Shown here: piece after piece, positions 1 to 7,929 of the stretch
How positions within the stretch are numbered: the stretch's first letter is position 1
Layout: every line of letters begins with the position of its first letter
From: an uncultured Propionivibrio sp.
Lineage (GTDB): Bacteria > Pseudomonadota > Gammaproteobacteria > Burkholderiales > Rhodocyclaceae
DNA: 23,129 nt
Assembly: GCA_937923255.1 (NCBI GenBank)
Contig: CALAIL010000023.1
Location: forward strand, 1-23,129
Direction of reading: 5' to 3'
Program-made: the position numbers and the translations under genes
Notes under the pieces: model-generated
The model's database searches: none
What the model was told of the DNA's origin: nothing
Seen by the model: the letters and a program-made list of their open reading frames with translations, nothing else

Positions 1-108
1 CTTTGGCGAGGCAAAGAAAGTCAGCGGGGTGCGCTGCCGCTCAGCGCAACGGCATTAAGAGAAGTTTCTTGGGGGGAAAGTCAGCGCACAGACCTTGGCA
101 ATTCAATT
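1..108. other. gene-free left edge with short direct repeats
   Basis: No convincing gene is seen here. The 11-mer GAAAGTCAGCG occurs at 16-26 and again at 76-86, exactly 60 bp apart. The 10-mer CAGACCTTGG occurs at 90-99 and again at 291-300, flanking the 40-bp repeat array. A plus-strand frame is open from the left edge to a TAA at 57-59, but it has no recognisable domain and no visible start, so it is not called as a gene. Confidence 0.5.
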
Positions 109-270
109 CCTATATTTAAAGTGTCTCAGGGCACCTGCCCGCTAGCCCACGTATTTAGGGCATCTCCGGCACCCCTGCCTGCCAGCCCTTTATTTATAAA
201 GGTTTCAGAGGTGCCTATCTGGAAGCCCTTTATTGATAAGGGTTCCAGAGGCGCCTGCCCGGAGATGCCC
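109..270. repeat. degenerate 40-bp tandem repeat, four units
   Basis: Four head-to-tail units can be anchored on a GCCC block at 145, 185, 225 and 267, giving periods of 40, 40 and 42 bp. Units 189-228 and 229-270 are about 80% identical; units 109-148 and 149-188 are more diverged. The unit junction is palindromic: the core is AAGCCCTT, a 7-base AT-rich loop, then AAGGG. In the last unit this gives a stem of GGAA and CCCTT against AAGGG and TTCC with one bulged G. The array sits just past the stop codon of the minus-strand MBL hydrolase gene. A single related hairpin occurs at 9212-9238. Confidence 0.7.
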
Positions 271-300
271 TATTCACGCGGGGTTGCGGGCAGACCTTGG

Positions 301-1065
301 TTAAATCTGCCGCCAGTCGCAGCCGGATTCCTGGTCGGCAACGCCGATCCAGTCCGCCGTGCAGTTCAGCACCTCCGCCAGTGCAGCGGCAGCCAGTTTA
401 GGGCGATTGCTTTCCTCGCTCAGATGCGCGGCAACGACGTGCCGCAACCGGCCTTGCTCGATGCGCTCCAGCAGCTCCGCCGCCTGGTGATTGCCAAGAT
501 GACCGTAATCGCCGGCAATGCGCTGCCTGAGAACAAACGGATAGCGTGAAGCGGCCAGCAGATCGGCATCATGGTTGCATTCCAGTACAAGCGCATCGCA
601 TTTTTTCAGCATGGCGATGATATGCGCCGTGACTGTGCCGCAATCGGTCAGTACGCCCAGTTGCACATCGCCGTCGGAAAAAACGAACTGTACGGGTTCG
701 CGCGCATCATGCGGTACAGGAAACGGCTGAATATGCAGGTCATTAATGGCAAACGGACGGTGACTGTCGATCAGCCGATGTTTCGGCAAACGCCCGCCCG
801 CATCGGGCAGTGCGATATGCGTACCATGCGTGAGAAAAACAGGGATGCCGAAACGGCCGCAAAAACCGGCGACGCCATGCAGATGATCACTGTGTTCATG
901 CGTCACCAGCACGGCGTCGATATCTTCAGGCGCCAGGCCCAAACGCGCCAGGCGCGTCAGCGTCACACGCGTAGAAAAACCGCAGTCGACCAGAATGCGC
1001 GTCGCGCCGGACTCGACAACCAGCGCATTGCCTCGGCTGCCGCTGCCCAGCGAGGCAAAGCGCAT
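301..1065 (-). CDS. MBL-fold metallo-hydrolase, YycJ/WalJ-like
   Basis: This is a 254-residue metallo-beta-lactamase-fold protein, probably a cytoplasmic phosphodiesterase or nuclease. The zinc-binding signature VTHEHSDHLHG lies near residues 54-64. Later metal-ligand blocks are also visible (TDCGT, LECNHD, GHLGNHQ, VAAHLSEESN). The N-terminus MRFASLGSGSRGN is characteristic of the YycJ/WalJ group, for which exonuclease-like activity has been proposed; the substrate here is not known. The start chosen is the ATG at 1065, which overlaps the bamC stop in a TGATG arrangement that suggests translational coupling. A GTG one codon earlier is the alternative. It is the last gene of the dapA-bamC operon. 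Its final codons form one arm of a 6-bp inverted repeat (289-294 with 306-311). Confidence 0.88.
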   Translation of the reverse strand: MRFASLGSGSRGNALVVESGATRILVDCGFSTRVTLTRLARLGLAPEDIDAVLVTHEHSDHLHGVAGFCGRFGIPVFLTHGTHIALPDAGGRLPKHRLIDSHRPFAINDLHIQPFPVPHDAREPVQFVFSDGDVQLGVLTDCGTVTAHIIAMLKKCDALVLECNHDADLLAASRYPFVLRQRIAGDYGHLGNHQAAELLERIEQGRLRHVVAAHLSEESNRPKLAAAALAEVLNCTADWIGVADQESGCDWRQI

Positions 1066-2189
1066 CACTTCAACTGTTCAAAGAGCAGGCGGATGATCTG
1101 TTTGGCCGTATCACTTTGATCTGCGCCCCCCTCACCAGAGAGCACCTGCACGGTCGTCGCCGCGCCGACGGTTTTCACCTGAATGCGATACGCCGTTTGT
1201 TGCGGCGGCGCAGAGGAACGCCAGAACGCCAGCTTGGAGAGCAGGCCACCATCGGGTTTATTACGCTCCGCCGCCTCCGGATCGACATAGCGAACGAAGT
1301 ACAGGCCGTTCGAACGATCGCGATCTTCGACGGTAAAGCCGACGCGGTCGAGCGCCAGCCCGACGCGCCGCCATGCCCGATCAAACGCTTCCTGCATTTC
1401 CAATGTTCCGGCACCGCCGTCCTTCACCAGCCGGACACGTTCGGGAATGTTCGCCTTGGCGGCAGCCAGCTCTGTTTCAGCACGTTTCTGATCCGACCCC
1501 AGACGCACCATCAGGCGGCGCAACATTTCGGCTTCCAGATCCGGATCGGCCGGACGCGGCTGCCAGCGGGTCGTATCCCGTCCCTCCGTCGTAAAAATTT
1601 CATACATGCCGCGATGGCTGATGAAAATATCGGTCGTCCCCGGCTCACTCCCCGGTTCCAGACGGGTGCGGAATTTATCCCGCTCCGGCGTCGAATAGAG
1701 CGAATCGAGCACCTTGCCCAGCATGTTGCGAATAAAATCCTGGTTGATCTTGGCGCGGTTTTCCGCCCAGTCGGTTTCCATCACCCCCGCTTCGGGTCGC
1801 TCGACATTGATGACAAAGCCGATTTCCCGCCAGAAATCCTTGATCTGATCCCAGAGTTTATCCGGCGACTCGGCAACAACCAGCCAGCGCTGACTCCCCG
1901 AACGTTCGATGCGGATTTTTTCCACATTCGGCAACACCTCGCTCGGTTGTCCCACAGCGCGCTCACTCGCATACTGCGAAAAAGTCGTCGCGCCGCGCCC
2001 GTTTTCGGGAATGACGTAACGATTATCGCGCGTCGGCGAAGTCAGATCCGGGGGAATTTCAAGGGGCGACACCTTGTTCGATGAGGCCGATTTGTAATCA
2101 ATTTTTTTCGTTTCGAACTGGAATGTGCTGCAACCGGCGAGAATCCCGGCCGCAGCATAAAGCGCAACACGCGACACAACAACTTTCAT
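1065..2189 (-). CDS. bamC: outer membrane protein assembly factor BamC (lipoprotein)
   Basis: BamC is an accessory lipoprotein of the BAM complex, which folds beta-barrel proteins into the outer membrane. The 374-residue product begins with a lipoprotein signal peptide whose lipobox is L17-A18-G19-C20, so lipidation is expected at Cys20. The next stretch matches the flexible N-terminal region of BamC, with a PPDLTSP-like segment. It is followed by two helix-grip-type domains (approximately residues 95-220 and 260-374). The ATG at 2189 is chosen because it places the signal peptide at the N-terminus and has an AGGA ribosome site 9 bases upstream; the open frame runs further upstream to 2255 without meaning. 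It lies 19 bp after dapA and overlaps the MBL gene, the conserved dapA-bamC order. Confidence 0.92.
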   Translation of the reverse strand: MKVVVSRVALYAAAGILAGCSTFQFETKKIDYKSASSNKVSPLEIPPDLTSPTRDNRYVIPENGRGATTFSQYASERAVGQPSEVLPNVEKIRIERSGSQRWLVVAESPDKLWDQIKDFWREIGFVINVERPEAGVMETDWAENRAKINQDFIRNMLGKVLDSLYSTPERDKFRTRLEPGSEPGTTDIFISHRGMYEIFTTEGRDTTRWQPRPADPDLEAEMLRRLMVRLGSDQKRAETELAAAKANIPERVRLVKDGGAGTLEMQEAFDRAWRRVGLALDRVGFTVEDRDRSNGLYFVRYVDPEAAERNKPDGGLLSKLAFWRSSAPPQQTAYRIQVKTVGAATTVQVLSGEGGADQSDTAKQIIRLLFEQLK

Positions 2190-2208
2190 CGAAAAAATCC
2201 TGAAAAAA

Positions 2209-3096
2209 TTAGGCAAGTAGGCCGGCCTGCCGCAAGGCGGCACGGACACGCTCATGGCACTCGGGCGAAAGCGGCGTTAGCGGCAGACGGATACCGTCCG
2301 CCGGGGCCAGTCCGATTTCCTTGCACGCCCACTTGACCGGGATCGGATTGGCCTCACAGAAAAGCTGGCGATGCAGACCGTGCAGGCGGAAATGCAATTC
2401 GCGCGCTTTGGCGAGATCGCCTTGCAGCGCTGCCGCACACATTTCGTGCATCAGACGCGGCGCAACGTTCGCCACCACGGAAATATCCCCTTTACCGCCC
2501 ATCAGCATCAAAGCAATCGCCGTAGCGTCATCGCCGCTATACACCGCGAAATCCTTTGGCGCACGGGCGATCAGCTCACAGCCGCGGTCGAAATTGCCGG
2601 TTGCATCCTTGACGCCGACGATGTTGGGAATCTGCGCCAGGCGCAACGTCGTGTCATTGGACAGATCGGCGACCGTACGCCCCGGCACGTTGTAAAGGAT
2701 GAGCGGAATGTCGACCGCTTCGGCAATCGTCCTGAAATGGCGATACATCCCTTCCTGTGTCGGCTTGTTGTAATAAGGCGCGACAGAAAGCGCCGCATCG
2801 GCGCCGACCTTTTTGGCGTACTCGGTCAGGTCAATGGCCTCCGCAGTCGAATTGGCGCCCGTACCGGCAACGACGGGGATTCGCCCGGCGGCCTGCTCTA
2901 CCACGACTCTGATCAGCTCATGATGTTCATCGAAATTGACCGTCGGCGACTCGCCTGTCGTGCCGACCACGACAATGGCGTCGGTCCCTTCCTTGACATG
3001 GTGGTCGACCAATTGCCGCAATGATGCAAAATCCAGACTACCGTCTTCAAGCATCGGCGTAATCAGCGCAACAAGAGATCCCGTAATCATCTTCAT
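2209..3096 (-). CDS. dapA: 4-hydroxy-tetrahydrodipicolinate synthase
   Basis: DapA condenses pyruvate with aspartate-4-semialdehyde, the committed step to diaminopimelate and lysine, in the cytoplasm. The 295-residue sequence has the normal family length and all key residues. These are the TTGES pyruvate-binding loop (T46, T47), Y135 in the YNVPGRT block with R140 beside it, and the Schiff-base lysine K163 in GVKDATGNF. The first ATG at 3096 has a GGAG site 6 bases upstream; an ATG two codons later would give the more usual MITGS N-terminus. It is the first gene of an operon with bamC and the MBL hydrolase. A TAGAAT box on the minus strand at 3124-3129 could be the -10 element, but no good -35 is visible. 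Confidence 0.96.
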   Translation of the reverse strand: MKMITGSLVALITPMLEDGSLDFASLRQLVDHHVKEGTDAIVVVGTTGESPTVNFDEHHELIRVVVEQAAGRIPVVAGTGANSTAEAIDLTEYAKKVGADAALSVAPYYNKPTQEGMYRHFRTIAEAVDIPLILYNVPGRTVADLSNDTTLRLAQIPNIVGVKDATGNFDRGCELIARAPKDFAVYSGDDATAIALMLMGGKGDISVVANVAPRLMHEMCAAALQGDLAKARELHFRLHGLHRQLFCEANPIPVKWACKEIGLAPADGIRLPLTPLSPECHERVRAALRQAGLLA

Positions 3097-3251
3097 GACA
3101 AGCTCCCGTAGGTTCGAGTCGATAATTCTAACCGAAGGCAGGCAAATGCGTCATGAACGATGCAGAAGCTGCCGGAAGCGTTATGCGATAATTTGTTTCG
3201 CCGCTTTACCGTTCCATTCAGCCTCACGCCTACGCCCAGGACGCCCGTACC

Positions 3252-3669
3252 ATGCCCGCTCCAGAAACGACCGCGCTGTCGGTCACCCCCCCATCTGCCA
3301 CGCCCAAGACACAAAGCATCCTGCTCGAAGCTATGGAGGAACGGCAGGTCACCGCCGAAGGCGAAACGCGCCGCCTGCCCGAACCATTCTTCGTCATTGC
3401 CACGCAGAATCCGTCGTACCAGGTCGGCACCTTTCCGTTGCCCGAATCGCAACTCGACCGCTTTCTCATGCGTATCGAGCTGGGCTACCCCGATCCGGCC
3501 GCCACATACCGCCCCGCCCCTGGCTGCGCTGACCCGTCAGACAGCCGCCAGCTACGCCGAATTGCGCTATGGCCCAGGTGGTGAGGGGCAATCGGCGCAC
3601 CTTGTAAATTTGAAACGCTGTCTGCGCCAGCTTGAACGGATGCAGAGGCACCATGCCACGGAGCCATGA
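3252..3669 (+). pseudogene. relic of moxR fused to a transglutaminase-like tail
   Basis: Frame 1 (3252-3584) encodes, from about residue 16, a stretch that matches the middle of MoxR-family AAA+ ATPases. It includes [18 protein letters not shown], then [13 protein letters not shown], then [20 protein letters not shown] (about 3300-3505). The Walker A region and the start of Walker B that should precede it are missing, and similarity stops abruptly after GYPDPAA. In the next frame, 3529-3669 reads [18 protein letters not shown] and ends at a TGA, resembling the C-terminus of TgpA/DUF4129-type proteins. MoxR, DUF58 and TgpA genes are normally adjacent, so the simplest reading is at least two internal deletions leaving a scar of about 0.4 kb. 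The MoxR part is secure; the TgpA assignment is inference. Confidence 0.75.
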
Positions 3670-3672
3670 ACC

Positions 3673-4872
3673 TTGAAGACGAGAAATAATCCGCCTTGCC
3701 GCTTTCTGCCAGCCGCCCTGTTCACGACACTATTGAGTTCGGTGGGGCTATGGCTGCCGAGTACCACGCTCGGTCAGGCACCGAACGCATCAGGGAAAAC
3801 AGTGCCGAAAACAGCCAAAAAACACGCGACCAAGGTAGCCGCCAACACCCTGCGCGCCCATCGAGTGAAGACAGTAAATCGAACGACTCCAGCGCCCACG
3901 CCGCAAACACCGCCATTCAGCGAGATGCCCGCCGTGGGCGAGTTCATCCAGGAAATGCAGGAGCGGCACGGTTTCGATGCAAATGAACTGATGCAGTACT
4001 TTTCCACCGTTTATAGCAACGCCGTTGTCCTGAAAGCGATTCGTCCGGCCGCCGTCCCCGAGCAACAGCGTTCCTGGCAGCGTTACCGCGCACGCTTTCT
4101 CAACGAGCGGCGCATCGACGGCGGACTCGATTTCTGGCGCATGCACGAGGCAACACTCGCCCGCGCCGAGGCCGTTTATGGCGTACCGCCCGAAATCATC
4201 GTCGCCATCATTGGCGTCGAAACCGAATACGGGCGCAATATGGGCAATTTTTCCGTCCTGGAGGCGCTCTCCACGCTGGCTTTTGAATATCCGCCGCGCG
4301 CGCCATTCTTCCGCAGTGAGCTGGAAGCGCTGCTGCTCATGGCGCGGGAAAACGGAGCCTTGCCTACCGACTATCGCGGCTCTTACGCGGGCGCCATCGG
4401 CATCCCGCAATTTATGCCGAGCAGCCTGCGCCGTTTTGCCGTTGATTTTGACGGGGACGGGCGCATCGAATTGCGCCACAGCACGGCCGATGCCATCGGC
4501 AGCGTCGCCAGTTATCTCAACCGGCACGGCTGGCAAAGCAACGCGCCCGTGGCGCTGCCCGCCCGTGTCGACGGCGACCCGGCCTCTTTGATCGCGGCCG
4601 GCACCAAGCCCGCACAAGCGCTCGGCGAACTGGCACGGCAGGGCGTCACGCTGCTGGAAACGGACCCGCGCGCCGCGGAGAAACAGGCCGATCTGGCCGA
4701 GTGGCCCGTCGCCCTGATCGACCTGGTCACTCCGGACTGGCCGACGGAATACTGGGTCGGCTTTGATAACTTCTACGTCATTACACGCTACAACCGGTCG
4801 AGTTTTTACGCCATGTCGGTCTTTCAGCTCGCCGAAGCGCTGCGCCAGGCCAGAGAGGCGGCGCGCGAATAG
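3673..4872 (+). CDS. lytic murein transglycosylase, MltB/Slt35-like
   Basis: This enzyme cleaves peptidoglycan glycan strands to form 1,6-anhydro-muramic ends in the periplasm. The 399-residue protein has an N-terminal signal peptide (hydrophobic about residues 11-35), then a low-complexity Thr/Pro/Lys linker (about 40-82). The SLT_2 catalytic domain follows from about residue 85. The catalytic glutamate is E183 in GVETEYGR, and the AGAIGIPQFMPSS and DFDGDGRIEL blocks typical of MltB are present. No lipobox is seen, so unlike classical MltB it is probably soluble or signal-anchored. The start is a TTG with a GGAG site at 3660-3663; the nearby ATG at 3666 opens only a seven-codon frame. It begins 3 bp after the moxR/tgpA relic and was probably the distal gene of that cluster. 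Confidence 0.9.
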   Translation: MKTRNNPPCRFLPAALFTTLLSSVGLWLPSTTLGQAPNASGKTVPKTAKKHATKVAANTLRAHRVKTVNRTTPAPTPQTPPFSEMPAVGEFIQEMQERHGFDANELMQYFSTVYSNAVVLKAIRPAAVPEQQRSWQRYRARFLNERRIDGGLDFWRMHEATLARAEAVYGVPPEIIVAIIGVETEYGRNMGNFSVLEALSTLAFEYPPRAPFFRSELEALLLMARENGALPTDYRGSYAGAIGIPQFMPSSLRRFAVDFDGDGRIELRHSTADAIGSVASYLNRHGWQSNAPVALPARVDGDPASLIAAGTKPAQALGELARQGVTLLETDPRAAEKQADLAEWPVALIDLVTPDWPTEYWVGFDNFYVITRYNRSSFYAMSVFQLAEALRQAREAARE

Positions 4873-5201
4873 CGGCGGCGCAATCCTACCAATCCCACCA
4901 ATACCCCGCCTGCCGGCATCGACCGTGCATTGCAAAGGCACGCGGCACGATCGACCCGGCAACCTGCGGATAGAAGAAAAGACGGTGGGAGCGCAACAAG
5001 GCCCATCACCGGCGACATATCCGCCCGCTGTGGCTCATGAAAACGCCCCAGACAAACCCAACCAATGGCCGCAGGCAAGATGGGAGCGGACGAGGCGTGC
5101 ACGGGCGAAACAGGCACGCGTGAGACAGGCGCAAGTAAGACAGGTATGTTATAGCACCTGAAAAAATATCGACGGATACCTACCGCTTGCTACGCCTAAT
5201 C
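4873..5201. other. gene-free convergent intergenic region
   Basis: This stretch lies between the convergent ends of the transglycosylase and dihydroxyacetone kinase genes. No coding frame with recognisable features is seen. A short hairpin (CGTGC at 4924-4928 with GCACG at 4938-4942) lacks a T-run, so no clear intrinsic terminator serves either gene. A 15-bp periodic repeat is listed separately. Confidence 0.5.
5107..5151 (+). repeat. three imperfect 15-bp tandem units
   Basis: Three consecutive units share an RARACAGG core: GAAACAGGCACGCGT (5107-5121), GAGACAGGCGCAAGT (5122-5136) and AAGACAGGTATGTTA (5137-5151). The core is well kept while the second half of each unit diverges. The function is unknown; a slippage-generated repeat is the simplest view. 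Confidence 0.5.
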
Positions 5202-6980
5202 CTAACCCTGCGCTTTTAAATGCCGCTGCAAGGAAACGCTGATCGATTGCAGAATCAGGCAGCAGGACGTTGCGCCGGCATCGAGCACGCCGATCGATCG
5301 CGCGCCCAGACGGGCTGAGCGGCCAACCCGCGCCTGCATGTTTTTCGTCGAATCCCGACCTGCTTCTGCCGCAGTGCTCATTGCGCCAAGCGCCTCCGCA
5401 AATGAACCGCCCTTCGCCAGCACTACACGGTACGCATCGAGCGCCGGCACCATCGTATCGATCAGCGTTTTATCTCCCACGCTGGCATTGCCCATGCGCT
5501 GAACGTTTGCCACGGCCATCGCCAATGCCTCGCCGAACAGCGTGGCATCCATGCGGGGGTACGGTTCCAGCGCAGTGACAAACCCCAGGAAGAAGCTTCC
5601 GTATAACGGCCCCATGGAACCGCCGATGTCGTCCATTAATGCCTGCGAGAGCTGCTCGAATGCCTTCGGCAAATTCTCGGCCGCCGCACCCAGGGCATCC
5701 AGGCGTGCGCCGCACCCGGTAAAACCTTTGCTCATGTTGATGCCATGGTCGCCATCGCCAATGAGGCCGTCGATCTCCGACAGATGAGCGCAGTTTGCAT
5801 TGATCGTCACAATCAGGTCGCGCACAACATCTCCCGCAGTATTCAGGTCGATGCTCGGCGCCGAAATCGTCCGCGGTATCGCGGCGGTTTTTGTGCTGCA
5901 AGTTGTCATGCCGTTTCCAGCCACGCCAGCAACCGTACCGCCAGAGGTTTCATCGATGCGCCGGGCAGGCAGTTCGCCGGCCACCGTAAGGCCGACCGAG
6001 CGGCAGGGCACTTTCAGGCAGAATTCCAGCTCATCATCGAGCTTCATCACGGTCAGTGTGACACCCATCATTTCCAGCGAGGTAAACAGGTTGCCGACTT
6101 TGTTGAACGCCACGACGATATTTCTGGCCGCCAGACGCTGGGCGATTTCGCCGTACAAAATATAAAGCTCCATGATCGGCGTGGCGCCCAGTCCGGAAAC
6201 CAGCACGGCGACACGGTCGCCAGAGTGGAACGGCAAATCGGGCAGAATGGTGTCCAGCATCAAATCGGCCATTTCAGCGGCGCTTACCGTGTTGCGCACA
6301 TCGATGCCCGGCTCGCCGTGATGACCAATTCCGACCTCCATCTTGCCGTGCTCAATGGTGAAGTTGGCATGCCCAACAGCCGGAATCACGCAAGCCGACA
6401 GGCCAATACCAATGCTGCGCGTATTGTTGATGGCCTTCTGCGCAACAGCGATCACTTCGTCGAGCGACCCGCCCTGCGCCGCCTTGGCGGCTCCCGCTTT
6501 CCACATCAAAATCTCGCCGGCAACGCCGCGCCGCTTGGCTTCATCGCCTTTCGCAGCAGAAGGCACGTCGTCGTTGGCAACGACCGTCCTGACCGTGATG
6601 CCCTCGCGTTCGGCCATGGCCATCGCCATCTTCACATTCATGTTATCGCCGGCATAGTTCCCGTAAAGGCAGGCCACGCCCGCTCCACCATTGGCGGCGC
6701 GCATGGCGTCAAGAAAACTTTTGGCGGTCGGAGAAGAAAAAATCTCGCCGATCGCAACGGCATCCACCATGCCGTCGCCGACATAGCCGAGAAACGCCGG
6801 CTCGTGCCCAGAACCGCCACCCGTAACGATGCCGACCTTGCCGGCTTCGGGCGCCTGTATCCGCTTGATGACGCGCGGGTTATCGATACCAGTCACAGTA
6901 TCGGCATGCGCCGCCTGCCAGCCTTTGAGCATATCCTCGACCACAAGATTTGCATCGTTGATGATTCTGTTCATCGTCAT
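5202..6980 (-). CDS. fused DhaK-DhaL dihydroxyacetone kinase (ATP-dependent type)
   Basis: The 592-residue protein joins a DhaK domain (about 1-335) to a DhaL domain (about 375-592) through a Thr/Ala-rich linker. This is the architecture of ATP-dependent dihydroxyacetone kinases, as opposed to PTS-dependent systems with separate subunits. The DhaK part has the substrate loop GGGSGHEP (54-61) and H221 in HGEPG, the histidine that binds the ketone covalently. The DhaL part has the Mg-nucleotide motif GDGDHG, the GGSMGPLYG loop and GRSARLGARSIGVLDAGATS. The likely substrate is dihydroxyacetone, but relatives act on erythrulose and other short ketoses. The ATG at 6980 is preferred because it has a GAGG site 8 bases upstream. 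It lies 56 bp after the GntR regulator gene on the same strand and is probably co-transcribed. Confidence 0.93.
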   Translation of the reverse strand: MTMNRIINDANLVVEDMLKGWQAAHADTVTGIDNPRVIKRIQAPEAGKVGIVTGGGSGHEPAFLGYVGDGMVDAVAIGEIFSSPTAKSFLDAMRAANGGAGVACLYGNYAGDNMNVKMAMAMAEREGITVRTVVANDDVPSAAKGDEAKRRGVAGEILMWKAGAAKAAQGGSLDEVIAVAQKAINNTRSIGIGLSACVIPAVGHANFTIEHGKMEVGIGHHGEPGIDVRNTVSAAEMADLMLDTILPDLPFHSGDRVAVLVSGLGATPIMELYILYGEIAQRLAARNIVVAFNKVGNLFTSLEMMGVTLTVMKLDDELEFCLKVPCRSVGLTVAGELPARRIDETSGGTVAGVAGNGMTTCSTKTAAIPRTISAPSIDLNTAGDVVRDLIVTINANCAHLSEIDGLIGDGDHGINMSKGFTGCGARLDALGAAAENLPKAFEQLSQALMDDIGGSMGPLYGSFFLGFVTALEPYPRMDATLFGEALAMAVANVQRMGNASVGDKTLIDTMVPALDAYRVVLAKGGSFAEALGAMSTAAEAGRDSTKNMQARVGRSARLGARSIGVLDAGATSCCLILQSISVSLQRHLKAQG

Positions 6981-7036
6981 GATAGGCACCTCTATACAAA
7001 GAAACACGAAGAAAGCCAGTATGTAACTCCAGCGTT

Positions 7037-7711
7037 TTAGTAGTGACGCATCGCCGCCAGCGAAGCAATCAGGTCGGAGAACGTCTCACCTTGAACGATC
7101 ACGTGCGCATAGGCAAGACTGGCCGCGTTTTCCCCGTCACCGGCGATGATGGCGTCGAGAATCCCCTGGTGCTCATTGCGCGAATCTTTCAGCCGGCCGT
7201 GGCTGCGCAGTTGCAGACGGCGATAGACGGCGAGCCGGCATTGCATGTTTGAGGTTTCTTCATACAGAAAACCATTGTGACTGGCCGCGTAGATAGCCAG
7301 ATGAAAGCGTTCGTTGGCTTGGTAATACATTTCGAGATCGCCGGATTCCAGCGCTTCCTCGCATGCCGCATGCGCCTCGCCAATCCGCTCCAGGTCGGTA
7401 TCGTTATGCCGCCGCGCGGCAAGCCTGACGCTCACGGACTCCAGCTCAGCCATGACTTCGAACATTTCGTACAGGCGCTGCGGCGAAGCTTCCGCTACCA
7501 CAGCACCGCGCCGCGGGCGATTGACCACCAGCCGCGACGAGGCCAAATGGATCAGCGCTTCCCGAACCGGCGTTCTCGAGACGGAAAATTCGTTGGCGAT
7601 CTCCGTTTCGTCGAGCCGCGCGCCGGGCGGATAGGCGCCGGTAACGATTCGCTCTTCCAGCGCCTGTTTCAAGGTTTCTGAAATTTTCGATGATGTGATG
7701 TTACGGGTCAT
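7037..7711 (-). CDS. GntR-family regulator, FadR/FCD subfamily
   Basis: This 224-residue transcription factor has an N-terminal winged helix-turn-helix (about 8-75), with the recognition segment FSVSRTPVREAL and wing NRPRRGAVV. A C-terminal FCD effector domain spans about 80-215. FCD metal-ligand positions are visible: NERFHLAI, RNEHQGILDAI and the late YAHV histidine. Such regulators usually repress adjacent catabolic genes and respond to a small carboxylate or sugar acid. The start codon ATG at 7711 lacks a clear ribosome-binding site. The gene is divergent from the CoA-transferase and upstream of the dihydroxyacetone kinase, so it probably controls both through the palindrome cluster at 7784-7825. 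The effector cannot be read from sequence. Confidence 0.9.
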   Translation of the reverse strand: MTRNITSSKISETLKQALEERIVTGAYPPGARLDETEIANEFSVSRTPVREALIHLASSRLVVNRPRRGAVVAEASPQRLYEMFEVMAELESVSVRLAARRHNDTDLERIGEAHAACEEALESGDLEMYYQANERFHLAIYAASHNGFLYEETSNMQCRLAVYRRLQLRSHGRLKDSRNEHQGILDAIIAGDGENAASLAYAHVIVQGETFSDLIASLAAMRHY

Positions 7712-7783
7712 GATTTTATGGTGAATGACTAAATGACAAAGACTGCGCCCGATAGTAATGCAGATTCACAATGTATTCAACAC

Positions 7784-7825
7784 TATACAATTTTGTATAC
7801 AAAAAATTATTTATAGGTATACAAT
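7784..7825. promoter_or_regulatory. cluster of GTATAC palindromes, candidate GntR operators
   Basis: Inside the 218-bp divergent region, TTTTGTATACAAAA (7791-7804) is a perfect 14-bp palindrome. A TATACAA half-site lies just upstream (7784-7790) and forms a 7-bp inverted repeat with TTGTATA (7793-7799). A further GTATACAAT copy lies at 7817-7825. The two GTATAC centres are 22 bp apart, about two helical turns. AT-rich symmetric sites with central TATA steps are typical of FCD-type GntR operators. The cluster lies about 80-110 bp before the regulator start and about 105-145 bp before the CoA-transferase start, so it could act on both promoters. Direct binding is inferred. Confidence 0.65.
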
Positions 7826-7929
7826 CTGCTCAAAATCATGAATGAGGATTTGCCCGTCGAAACCTCAGGCATGCACGAAATACCGCTTTTCTTGCAGCAC
7901 CCTTTCTTCAACTCACCAAGGAGAAAACA

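Noticed and set aside
3..59. Plus-strand frame open from the left edge to a TAA at 57-59, as the end of an upstream gene
   Set aside because: Only 18 codons are visible, there is no domain, and similar translations arise from intergenic DNA; the call cannot be supported.
109..270. CRISPR array
   Set aside because: The 40-bp units are contiguous and diverged along their whole length; there are no identical repeats separated by unique spacers and no cas genes nearby.
3093..3452. Minus-strand open frame overlapping the dapA start by 4 bp
   Set aside because: It lies antisense to the MoxR-like relic, which has a clear family match; the reverse frame has no recognisable feature and is a shadow.
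3790..4962. Long minus-strand frame (390 codons) across the transglycosylase gene
   Set aside because: It is fully antisense to a well-supported gene, is Arg/Gly/Gln-rich, and has no family features; typical of GC-rich shadows.
5745..7040. Long plus-strand frame (431 codons) across the dihydroxyacetone kinase gene
   Set aside because: It is antisense to a gene with intact catalytic motifs and has His/Arg-rich composition without any domain.
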